The notes beneath the pieces are model-generated. The model ran no database searches. It was not told where the DNA came from and saw only the letters and a list, made by a program, of their open reading frames with translations. From Gammaproteobacteria bacterium (GTDB lineage: Bacteria; Gemmatimonadota; Gemmatimonadetes; Longimicrobiales; Gaopeijiaceae), in contig JAHEKL010000034.1 of the NCBI GenBank assembly GCA_024638345.1, positions 1-15,008 of the forward strand: 15,008 nucleotides of DNA. The letters are read 5' to 3'. Shown here one piece after another: positions 7,708 through 14,146 of this stretch. Positions within the stretch are counted from its first letter, which is position 1. Each line of letters begins with the position of its first letter. Position numbers and translations under genes: made by a program.

Positions 7708-8934
7708 TCACAGAATCGAGCCTCTTCCCTCGATCCGCGCGACGTGCGCGACGTCCTTGTCTCCCCGACCGCTCAGGCAAAGGAGCGCCGGTCCATCCGC
7801 CAGCTCCTGACGGCCATCGTTGAGGAGATACGCGACGGCATGAGCCGTCTCCAGCGCGGGAATGATGCCCTCGAGCCGCGACAGGCGGTGAAACGCCTCC
7901 AGGGCAGATTGATCGTCGACGGACACGTAGCGAGCCCGTCCGGTCGCCTTCAGGTAGGAGTGCTCGGGACCGACGCCCGGATAGTCCAGACCGGCGGACA
8001 CCGAATGGGCAGGAGCCACTTGCCCGTCCTCGTCTTGGAGCAGATAGGACAGTGAGCCGTGCAGGATTCCCGGTGCGCCGGCCGCGAGAGAGGCCGAGTG
8101 GTGCCCGGAGCTCAGACCTTCGCCGGCGGCCTCCACTCCGATCAGAGCCACATCGGCGTCTTCCACGAACGCATGAAAGGTGCCCATGGCATTCGATCCA
8201 CCGCCGACGCAAGCGATCACTGCGCTGGGGAGTCGCTTCTCGACCTCCAGGATCTGTGCCCGCGCCTCCTTCCCGATCACCGCCTGGAAGTCACGCACGA
8301 TTCTAGGAAACGGTGCCGGTCCGACCACGGAGCCAATGATGTAGTGGGTCGTCTCGACGTTCGTGACCCAGTCCCGAATGGCCTCGTTCGTGGCGTCCTT
8401 GAGGGTCTTCGTGCCCGAGCCCACGGGTCGGACCTCCGCTCCGAGCAGCTGCATGCGATAGACGTTCAAGGCCTGCCGCTCGACGTCCTCCTCACCCATG
8501 TAGACCACGCACTCCATATCGAAGAGCGCGCAGGCGGTCGCGGTCGCCACGCCGTGCTGACCCGCTCCGGTCTCGGCGATGATCCTCGCCTTCCCCATCC
8601 GGCGGGCGAGAAGCGCCTGTCCGATGGTGTTGTTGATCTTGTGGGCCCCGGTGTGATTGAGGTCTTCCCGCTTGAGATAGATCGGCCCCCAGCCGGCTTC
8701 GAGCTCCAATCGCCTCGCACGGTAGAGGGGTGAGGGGCGACCGACGAAGTCGCGTAGGAGGTCATCCAGCTCGTTCCCGAACTTCGGGTCGGTCATCGCC
8801 TCCGCGTACGCGATCTCCAGCTCGTCCAGGGCTCGGATCAGGGTCTCCGGGACGTATCGTCCCCCGAAGATCCCGAAACGCCGCTCCATGATCTCCTTGG
8901 GTCCAGGGTCCGACCCCACGATCGATTTGTTCAT
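7708..8934 (-). CDS. trpB: Tryptophan synthase beta chain
   Basis: PLP-dependent enzyme joining indole and serine to tryptophan, partner of TrpA. The 408 residues match TrpB1-type proteins. Visible motifs are FGIFGGRYVPETL at about 20-32, LKREDLNHTGAHKINN with the PLP lysine K99, ETGAGQHGVATATA at about 121-134, the phosphate-binding ACVGGGSNAMG, and LCLSGRGDKD near the C-terminus. The start chosen is the ATG at 8934, which has GAGG at a 5-nt spacing. An internal ATG at 8889 would match the usual N-terminus more closely but has its purine-rich AAGGAG too near. It lies 90 bp after trpF, and a stem-loop follows the stop. Its partner trpA lies more than 3 kb downstream, separated by two signalling-type genes. 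Confidence 0.97.
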   Translation of the reverse strand: MNKSIVGSDPGPKEIMERRFGIFGGRYVPETLIRALDELEIAYAEAMTDPKFGNELDDLLRDFVGRPSPLYRARRLELEAGWGPIYLKREDLNHTGAHKINNTIGQALLARRMGKARIIAETGAGQHGVATATACALFDMECVVYMGEEDVERQALNVYRMQLLGAEVRPVGSGTKTLKDATNEAIRDWVTNVETTHYIIGSVVGPAPFPRIVRDFQAVIGKEARAQILEVEKRLPSAVIACVGGGSNAMGTFHAFVEDADVALIGVEAAGEGLSSGHHSASLAAGAPGILHGSLSYLLQDEDGQVAPAHSVSAGLDYPGVGPEHSYLKATGRARYVSVDDQSALEAFHRLSRLEGIIPALETAHAVAYLLNDGRQELADGPALLCLSGRGDKDVAHVARIEGRGSIL

Positions 8935-9024
8935 CCGGCCCTCACGCGTCCACCTCGAAGTCGTTCGTCTCCGCTCGTCTGCCCCAACGGGCTCGCTTCG
9001 TCCACGTCAACGCGCTCGCTCCGC

Positions 9025-9723
9025 TCATGAACCCGACGTCTGGCTGCGATTCCCAGGCTGGTGCCCGGCATCTTCGACTCGGCCCGCCTCCTCCAGTGCG
9101 CGTTGGACGAACGCGCTCACGAGGTCGGGATCCTTGGTCCCGGGCTCGGACTCCACACCGGAGCTCACGTCCACCAGGTCCGGCTCCAGCTGAGCGACGG
9201 CCTCCGCGACGTTCACGGGAGAGAGCCCGCCAGCCACTCCGATACGCAGCCCGGCAGGCGCGCTTTCGCGGGCCGATCGCAGGGCGTCCCATGGGAAGAT
9301 CCGGCCGGTTCCACCCAACCGATCCTCCTGCCAAGCGTCGAGGAGGACGAGATCGGCCAGGGGGCCGAACCGATCGAACGCGGCGAGGACGTCGTCCCGC
9401 GAGCGGACCCGCACGGCCTTCCAGAGTTCCCAGTCCCCACGGGCACGCAACTCCTCCATCCACTCCGGAGCCTCGTCTCCGTGAAGCTGTATCGCCGCAG
9501 CGCCGGCCGTTCGGGCCACATTCGTCGCGTCGTCCAGACCGAGATCTGCGATCACGACCACCAGAGGACGCTCGGCCGCGCCCCCGAGCTCGGCCGCGAG
9601 CTCGGGAGAGACGGTGCGAGGCGAGCCCGGTACGAGGACCGCGCCCACGTAGGAAGCGCCGGCGTCTGCGGCCGTGCGGGCGTCCACCAGGCGAGTGAGC
9701 CCGCAGATCTTGACCCGGAGCAC
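9025..9723 (-). CDS. trpF: Phosphoribosylanthranilate isomerase
   Basis: Amadori rearrangement of N-(5'-phosphoribosyl)anthranilate to CdRP, the third committed step in tryptophan synthesis. The 232 residues form a single TIM-barrel domain. Visible are VKICGLTR with the catalytic C7, GAVLVPGSPRTVS at about 27-39, IQLHGDE at about 78-84, LVLLDAWQ with the catalytic D129, GGTGRIFPW and VAGGLSPVNV, then VDVSSGVE near the C-terminus. The last 18 or so residues are a polar, probably disordered tail. The start is GTG at 9723, five bases after the trpC TAG. An AGGG about 9 nt upstream, inside the end of trpC, is the likely ribosome binding site. Identification is firm. Confidence 0.96.
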   Translation of the reverse strand: MLRVKICGLTRLVDARTAADAGASYVGAVLVPGSPRTVSPELAAELGGAAERPLVVVIADLGLDDATNVARTAGAAAIQLHGDEAPEWMEELRARGDWELWKAVRVRSRDDVLAAFDRFGPLADLVLLDAWQEDRLGGTGRIFPWDALRSARESAPAGLRIGVAGGLSPVNVAEAVAQLEPDLVDVSSGVESEPGTKDPDLVSAFVQRALEEAGRVEDAGHQPGNRSQTSGS

Positions 9724-9728
9724 TGCGG

Positions 9729-10661
9729 CTAACCCTGAGCCGGCGACGAAGACCGACGGGACGCGGGAACACCGGACAGCTCACGGGCCTTGTCTGCCGG
9801 GTTCGCGGCACGGAGCAGGGCTTCGCCGACCAGAATCGCGTCTACTCCCACACGACCCAGGGACGCCACGTCCGACCGATCGCGGATCCCGCTCTCCGAG
9901 ACCAGCACGGCTGAATCGGGCACGGATCCCACTAGTTCGGTCGTTGTCTCCAGGCGGGTCGTGAAGTCACGGAGATTGCGGTTGTTGATCCCGATGACCG
10001 ATGCGCCCGACCCGACCGCCCGTTCCAACTCCACTCGGTCGTGAACCTCGACGAGTGCCGTCATCCCAACCCGCTCGGCCGCCTCCCGGAGATCGCGGAG
10101 GAGTCGATCCTCCAGAACGCGCACTATGAGCAGGATCGCGTCTGCCCCCGAGGCACGGGCCTCGAGGATCTGCAGATCGGAGATCACGAAGTCCTTTCGC
10201 AGGACGGGAATCTCTGTCGACGCGCGAGCCTCGGACAGATCGGTCAACGATCCGCCGAAATAGTCCTGGTCGGTCAACACCGAGAGAGCGGACGCACCCG
10301 CGGCCCGGTAGTCTGCGGCCAGCCCGCCCGGATCCAGGTTTGGACGAATCGGGCCGGCCCCGGGAGAGCGGCGCTTGATCTCCGCGATCAGCGAGACCAC
10401 GCCCGGCCGGCTCAGGGCCGCGCGAAAGTCCCGGGGGTCGGGCGCGTCCTCAACTCTCGCCCTGAGCTCTCCCTCCTGACGGGCGAGCCGGGCTACCTCA
10501 GTCCGCTTGGTCTGCAGGATCCTCGAGAGGATGTCGGGCCCCGGATCCGCCGAATGGACCGGCGAGGCCGGCTCAGGTTGCGTTTCGGGCAACGTTCGGG
10601 TATCCTTGTTTCGGTGCTTGTTCGGTTTCTCGTCCCCAGAAACGTCATCGGAGACGGCCAT
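9729..10661 (-). CDS. trpC: Indole-3-glycerol-phosphate synthase
   Basis: Closes CdRP to indole-3-glycerol phosphate, the substrate of TrpA. From the ATG at 10661 it is 310 residues, longer than the usual 255-270. The core begins near DILSRILQTKRTEV (about 43). Visible are LIAEIKRRSPGAGPI (K96), VLTDQDYFGGS, PVLRKDFVIS (K156), ALVEVHD (E205), IGINNRNL and LVSESGI, all standard for TrpC. The first 40 or so residues are polar, lack family similarity and coincide with the lexA promoter region on the other strand. A TTG at 10592 (287 residues), with AGGA about 10 nt upstream, is an alternative start. The ATG at 10661 overlaps the lexA ATG within CCATGG. The enzyme call is certain; the start is not. 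Confidence 0.93.
   Translation of the reverse strand: MAVSDDVSGDEKPNKHRNKDTRTLPETQPEPASPVHSADPGPDILSRILQTKRTEVARLARQEGELRARVEDAPDPRDFRAALSRPGVVSLIAEIKRRSPGAGPIRPNLDPGGLAADYRAAGASALSVLTDQDYFGGSLTDLSEARASTEIPVLRKDFVISDLQILEARASGADAILLIVRVLEDRLLRDLREAAERVGMTALVEVHDRVELERAVGSGASVIGINNRNLRDFTTRLETTTELVGSVPDSAVLVSESGIRDRSDVASLGRVGVDAILVGEALLRAANPADKARELSGVPASRRSSSPAQG
10578..10606 (+). promoter_or_regulatory. Predicted lexA promoter
   Basis: TTGCGT (10578-10583), a 17-nt spacer and TATCCT (10601-10606) resemble a sigma-70 promoter. Transcription would begin near 10613, about 47 nt before the lexA ATG. Each hexamer matches the consensus only partly (3/6 and 4/6); the overlap with two repeated boxes strengthens the call. 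Confidence 0.5.
10582..10625 (+). promoter_or_regulatory. Candidate LexA operator: two copies of GTTTCGG-N5-GTTCGG
   Basis: The unit GTTTCGG, five variable bases, GTTCGG occurs at 10582-10599 (spacer GCAAC) and again at 10608-10625 (spacer TGCTT), with a 26-bp period. Each contains TTTC-N7-GTTC, close to the direct-repeat GTTC-N7-GTTC box known for alphaproteobacterial LexA. One copy lies between the -35 and -10 and the other at the predicted transcription start, a usual layout for LexA autorepression. The same DNA lies within the longest possible trpC reading frame on the minus strand. Confidence 0.5.
10625..10643. repeat. Inverted repeat in the lexA 5' leader
   Basis: GTTTCT (10625-10630) and AGAAAC (10638-10643) are a perfect 6-bp inverted repeat with a 7-nt spacer, directly after the second LexA-like box and about 16 nt before the lexA ATG. 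It could be a further operator for either divergent gene or a weak hairpin. Confidence 0.35.
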
Positions 10662-11268
10662 GGCCCTGACGAGACGACAAAAACAGATCCTCGATTACGT
10701 CAGCGCTTACATCGATCGAAACGGGTATGCCCCGAGCTTCGAGGAGATCGCGGAGTCCTTCGGTTACGCGTCACTGGCCACGGTGCATGAACATGTAAGC
10801 AATCTGGAACGCAAGGGCTACATCAGAAAGGCTTATAACCAGAGCCGCTCCATTGAGCTCGTGCGTGGCGTCGCGACCCCGGCGGGGGTCGAGCTCCCAC
10901 TGCTCGGCCAGGTCGCCGCCGGGTTACCGATCGAGGCGATTCCCGAGACCGAGACGATCCTGGTCCCGCCGGATATGCTTCGAAAGGGCGGAAAGAACTA
11001 TGTCCTGCGGGTCAGCGGCAACTCGATGATCGAGGAGCAGATCCGCGACGGCGACTACATCATCGTGAACAGCCGAAACACCGCCGAAGACGGGGAGATG
11101 GTGGTCGCCCTCATCGATGGCGAGTCCGCGACCGTGAAGAAGCTCTACCGAGAGCCGGGAAACCGGATCCGGCTGCAGCCTGCAAACGAAGCGCTCGAGC
11201 CCATGCACTTTCCATCGGAGCAGGTGGTCGTGCAGGGCGTCGTCGTGGGCGTCATCCGACGCTATTGA
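10660..11268 (+). CDS. lexA: LexA repressor / self-cleaving SOS regulator
   Basis: Represses DNA-repair genes and cleaves itself when RecA filaments form. The 202 residues equal the length of E. coli LexA. The N-terminal winged helix (about 1-65) starts LTRRQKQILDYVSAYI and holds the helix-turn-helix around APSFEEIAESFGYASLATV. The cleavage site is the A87-G88 bond in QVAAGLP. The latent serine protease dyad is S122 (SGNSM) and K160 (TVKKLY). The frame is open further upstream to 10507, but the ATG at 10660 gives the canonical N-terminus and has GGAG at a 6-nt spacing. It stands alone on the plus strand between trpC (divergent, start codons overlapping) and trpD (convergent). Two repeated boxes in its promoter suggest autoregulation. 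Confidence 0.97.
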   Translation: MALTRRQKQILDYVSAYIDRNGYAPSFEEIAESFGYASLATVHEHVSNLERKGYIRKAYNQSRSIELVRGVATPAGVELPLLGQVAAGLPIEAIPETETILVPPDMLRKGGKNYVLRVSGNSMIEEQIRDGDYIIVNSRNTAEDGEMVVALIDGESATVKKLYREPGNRIRLQPANEALEPMHFPSEQVVVQGVVVGVIRRY

Positions 11269-11350
11269 CCCGGGCCGAACGGAGAGAATCATGCGCATAC
11301 CCTTCGCCGCCGGGTCCCTCAGGGGAAAGAACTCCAGGATCCTCCTTGTC

Positions 11351-11365
11351 CCGGGGCGTACCCGG
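11351..11365. terminator. GC-rich hairpin between convergent lexA and trpD
   Basis: CCGGG (11351-11355) and CCCGG (11361-11365) pair around GCGTA, and a pyrimidine-rich stretch (CCTCCCTTTCC) follows on the plus strand. A second CCGGGG downstream could compete. This is the best terminator candidate for lexA in the 162-bp gap to trpD, though the tail is not a true T-tract. Confidence 0.3.
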
Positions 11366-11430
11366 CCTCCCTTTCCGGGGCCCTGGACGCTCGCCGCCGT
11401 TCTACGAGTTCCTGACCCGAGCTCGCCCCC

Positions 11431-12468
11431 TCAGGCGTCGTCGGAAGCGGCCCGGGACGACTCTTTCCGGAGGGATTCGAGGGTTCGCTGGGCTTCGCCC
11501 GAATCCAGGGCCCCCTCCGCGAGGTCCACCGCACGCCGCAGGTCTTCGGCTCGTCCGCCGACATAGAGGGCCGCGGCGGCGTTGAGGACGACGGCGCTTC
11601 GCGCCCCACCCCTCTCTTCCCGGGCCAGGACCGCCTCGATGATCCGGGCGTTCTCCTCCGGACTTCCGCCCGCCAGCTCATCCGACGAGCAGGGCTCGAT
11701 CCCAAGGTCCTCGGGTCGCACGTCGTACTCCTCGATCTCGCCACTCCTCAGCTCCGCGACTCGGGTGATCCCGGTCGGGCTCAGCTCGTCCATACCGGGA
11801 GCACCGTGGACCACGAGAGCCCGCTCGTGCTCCAGGGCTTGGAGCGCTCGCGCGATCAGACCGATCAGATCTGGATCCGCCACACCCACGACCTGACGGC
11901 GCACCCCGGCCGGATTGGTCAGCGGCCCGAGTAGATTCATGATCGTAGGGATCTTGAGCTCCTTTCGGACGGATCCGACGTGTCTCATGGCGGGGTGGAG
12001 GAGCGGTGCGAACATGAAAACGATGTTCGCTCGCTCCAAAACCTGACTCATCGCGGTGGGCGACAGCTGGATCTGCACCCCGAGGGCCTCCAGCACGTCC
12101 GCGCTCCCGCTCTTCGAGGTGAACGAGCGGTTCCCATGCTTCGCGACGCAGACCCCGGCCGAGGCGGCCACGATGGCCGCGGCGGTCGAGATGTTGAAGG
12201 TCGTCACGGACCCTCCGCCGGTGCCGCAGGTGTCGACCAACACTCGATCCCGGGGAGGTTCAACCGGGATCATTTCTCTTCTCAAAGCCTTCACACCGCC
12301 AGCGACCTCGGACGGCGCGTGTCCCTTCGTGCGGAGCGCCACGAGCAGTGCCGCGGTCTGCACTGCAGAGGCCTGGCCGGACATGATCTGATTGAAGGCC
12401 GCCTCGGCTTCCTCCAAGAGGAGATCCCGGCCCTCGGTCACTCGGGCGATCAGGGAGACCAATTCCAT
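11431..12468 (-). CDS. trpD: Anthranilate phosphoribosyltransferase
   Basis: Transfers phosphoribose from PRPP to anthranilate, the second step of the tryptophan branch. From the ATG at 12468 the product is 345 residues, normal for the family. Visible are the PRPP-binding VDTCGTGGGSVTTFNIST at about 78-95, KHGNRSFTSKSGSADVLEAL (about 110-129), PAMRHVGSVRKELK, IMNLLGPLTNPAG and VVHGAPGMDELSP. The frame is open 37 codons further, to a TTG at 12579, but that codon lies inside the predicted promoter, and the added residues are low-complexity. The ATG has no clear Shine-Dalgarno sequence. It is separated from trpC by the oppositely oriented lexA, so trpD has its own promoter and is a single-gene unit here. 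No trpE or trpG adjoins it. Confidence 0.96.
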   Translation of the reverse strand: MELVSLIARVTEGRDLLLEEAEAAFNQIMSGQASAVQTAALLVALRTKGHAPSEVAGGVKALRREMIPVEPPRDRVLVDTCGTGGGSVTTFNISTAAAIVAASAGVCVAKHGNRSFTSKSGSADVLEALGVQIQLSPTAMSQVLERANIVFMFAPLLHPAMRHVGSVRKELKIPTIMNLLGPLTNPAGVRRQVVGVADPDLIGLIARALQALEHERALVVHGAPGMDELSPTGITRVAELRSGEIEEYDVRPEDLGIEPCSSDELAGGSPEENARIIEAVLAREERGGARSAVVLNAAAALYVGGRAEDLRRAVDLAEGALDSGEAQRTLESLRKESSRAASDDA

Positions 12469-12509
12469 TGCACGTGATGGTTGAGGTCGTGGGCTGTCGA
12501 GCGCGCCGG

Positions 12510-12524
12510 CGGAGCTCGGCTCCG
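12510..12524 (-). other. Small hairpin in the trpD leader
   Basis: CGGAGC and GCTCCG pair around a 3-nt loop within the predicted leader of about 86 nt. The leader shows no Trp codons (TGG) and no T-run, so there is no support for a classical trp attenuator. Confidence 0.3.
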
Positions 12525-12560
12525 ACTGGCTCGGGCTTCGAAATCGACACGAAGGCCTAG

Positions 12561-12589
12561 ACGCTAGGGACGCCGACAACGGGGGTCAA
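12561..12589 (-). promoter_or_regulatory. Predicted trpD promoter
   Basis: On the minus strand TTGACC (12589-12584), a 17-nt spacer and TAGCGT (12566-12561) form a sigma-70-like promoter with a near-consensus -35. Transcription would start near 12554, giving a leader of about 86 nt to the ATG at 12468. Confidence 0.5.
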
Positions 12590-12619
12590 CCAACCCCTGG
12601 CCGCGGCTTCGGGAGTCGC

Positions 12620-12647
12620 TTGACATCATCCACCTCCCGGGTACCTT
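12620..12647 (+). promoter_or_regulatory. Predicted truA promoter
   Basis: A perfect TTGACA (12620-12625), a 16-nt spacer and TACCTT (12642-12647) lie directly before truA. The expected transcription start, about 7 nt after the -10, coincides with the truA GTG at 12655, so the message would be leaderless. Confidence 0.55.
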
Positions 12648-12654
12648 TGCCGGC

Positions 12655-13479
12655 GTGACCTCCCAGGAGCTCCGACGGTACTGCCTCATCGTTCAATACG
12701 ACGGCTCTCCCTTCCACGGGTGGCAGCTCCAGGACTCGGGGCCGACGGTGCAGGGTGAGCTCGAGAGCGTTCTCGAGAGGATCACCGGAGCACGCCGACC
12801 GGTGGTAGGCTCGGGTCGCACCGATTCGGGGGTGCATGCGTTGGGTCAGGTCGCAGCCGTAGATGTTCCGGAGACCTGGTCGGCAACGGAGCTCAGAGCC
12901 TCCCTCAATGCCCTACTGCCTCCCGAGATATGGGTGGATGAAGCGCGGAGGGTTCCGCCCGACTTCCATCCTCGGTATCACCCGTCCGCGCGAACCTACG
13001 AGTATCGCCTCGGTTTGGGACACGTCGCAGGATCCCCTTTTTACTGTCGTTGGTGCTGGGACGCCTCCGCCCTGACCATGGACATCTCCAGGTTGGAGGC
13101 CGCAGCGGAGCTCCTGTCCGGCCGTCACTCCTTCGGTAGATTCGCAAAGGCGGGACAGCCCGAGCGCGGAGAGCGATGCCACGTCACACGCGCAGGCTGG
13201 ACGAGTTGGAATCAGATCGGGTACCGATTCGAGATCACCGCGAACCGATATCTGCATCGCATGGTCCGCTACTTGGTCGGTACGATGGTCGACATCGCCC
13301 GAGGTAGACGGAGAATCGAAGAGATGGAGGAGCTGCTCTCGTCCCCTGGAACCTCTCTTAGGACCTCCCGGCCAGCTCCGCCCCAGGGGCTCTTCCTAGC
13401 GCGGGTGGAGTACCCTCCTGAGCGGCTGGGCGACTCCGCCGATCGAGACCCCTTACGAACGGATGCGCCGACTCGATGA
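12655..13479 (+). CDS. truA: tRNA pseudouridine(38-40) synthase
   Basis: Isomerises uridines 38-40 in the anticodon arm of tRNAs. The 274 residues match the family. Visible are LIVQYDGSPFHGWQLQ at about 11-26, GSGRTDSGVHALGQV with the catalytic D57, FHPRYHPSARTYEYRL, ELLSGRHSFGRFAK, and RFEITANRYLHRMVRYLVGT near residue 200. The GTG at 12655 is the only start that keeps the whole N-terminal strand. No Shine-Dalgarno sequence precedes it, and the predicted promoter ends about 7 nt upstream. The stop overlaps the next gene by ATGA, so truA leads a truA-tal-htrA run. The C-terminal 20 or so residues are a polar tail. Identification is firm. Confidence 0.96.
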   Translation: MTSQELRRYCLIVQYDGSPFHGWQLQDSGPTVQGELESVLERITGARRPVVGSGRTDSGVHALGQVAAVDVPETWSATELRASLNALLPPEIWVDEARRVPPDFHPRYHPSARTYEYRLGLGHVAGSPFYCRWCWDASALTMDISRLEAAAELLSGRHSFGRFAKAGQPERGERCHVTRAGWTSWNQIGYRFEITANRYLHRMVRYLVGTMVDIARGRRRIEEMEELLSSPGTSLRTSRPAPPQGLFLARVEYPPERLGDSADRDPLRTDAPTR

Positions 13480-14132
13480 AGATCTTTCTGGACACCGCGG
13501 ACCTGGCCGAGATCGAGCGTGCGGCGGAAGCCCATCTGATCGACGGTATCACCACCAATCCGTCGCTCCTGGCCAAGTCGGCGGGAGATCGAGAGCCCGA
13601 GGAGATGTTCTTGGACATCTGCCGGGCGGTCGACGGCCCCGTGTCGGCCGAGGTAGTCGCGGTCGACGCGGCCGGGATGGTCAGCGAGGGCCGAAAGCTC
13701 GCGGCCATTCACGAGAACATCGTGGTAAAGGTACCCCTCACCGAGCCGGGTCTGCGAGCGTGTCGCGCGCTTCGTGAGCACGACATCCGGGTGAACGTCA
13801 CGCTCTGTTTCTCCACGACGCAGGCTCTTCTCGCCGCGAAAGCGGGAGCCACGTACATCTCGCCGTTCGTGGGCCGGCTCGATGACATCGGCCACGACGG
13901 GATGGAGATCGTGCGGGACATCCGACAGGTCTACGACGAGTACGATCTGGAAACGGAGATCCTGGCCGCGTCGCTCCGCCACCCTCGGCACGTTCTGGAG
14001 GCCATGTTGATCGGTGCGGACTGCGCGACCCTTCCTCCCAAAGTTTTGTATCAATCCATGAAGCACCCCCTCACGGACCGGGGTCTCGACGCGTTTCTCG
14101 CTGACTGGCAGTCCTTGGGCAAGGAGCTTTGA
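13476..14132 (+). CDS. tal: Transaldolase (small, FSA/TalC-like family)
   Basis: A single TIM-barrel class I aldolase of 218 residues, the length of the short transaldolase / fructose-6-phosphate aldolase family. Visible are IFLDTADLAEI at the N-terminus, DGITTNPSLLAKS at about 23-35, ENIVVKVPLT with the Schiff-base lysine K85, NVTLCFSTTQALLAAKAGA, and YISPFVGRLDDIG. Position 59 is Glu and position 131 is Phe; fructose-6-phosphate aldolase of E. coli has Gln59 and Tyr131 there, and true transaldolases have Glu and Phe. I therefore predict transaldolase activity (exchange of dihydroxyacetone units in the pentose phosphate pathway). The ATG overlaps the truA stop by ATGA, so translation is likely coupled. 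The htrA-like gene follows after 14 bp. Confidence 0.93.
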   Translation: MKIFLDTADLAEIERAAEAHLIDGITTNPSLLAKSAGDREPEEMFLDICRAVDGPVSAEVVAVDAAGMVSEGRKLAAIHENIVVKVPLTEPGLRACRALREHDIRVNVTLCFSTTQALLAAKAGATYISPFVGRLDDIGHDGMEIVRDIRQVYDEYDLETEILAASLRHPRHVLEAMLIGADCATLPPKVLYQSMKHPLTDRGLDAFLADWQSLGKEL

Positions 14133-14146
14133 TCCGAGACAGGGCC

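Noticed and set aside
9027..9732. Two 223-codon frames on the plus strand opposite trpF
   Set aside because: Antisense shadows of a well-conserved gene, with biased composition and no motif.
8942..9811. 289-codon open frame on the minus strand across trpF
   Set aside because: It is out of frame with the clear TrpF and TrpC proteins, rich in Arg/Gly/Pro and matches no family; a shadow frame of GC-rich coding DNA.
11291..11566. 91-codon plus-strand frame after lexA with a GGAGA ribosome-binding-like sequence
   Set aside because: It overlaps the conserved 3' end of trpD by more than 130 bp on the opposite strand and becomes Arg/Ser-rich there; no family resemblance. A short remnant cannot be excluded but is not supported.
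12469..12579. 37-codon upstream extension of trpD from a TTG
   Set aside because: The TTG lies within the predicted trpD promoter spacer, and the added residues are low-complexity.
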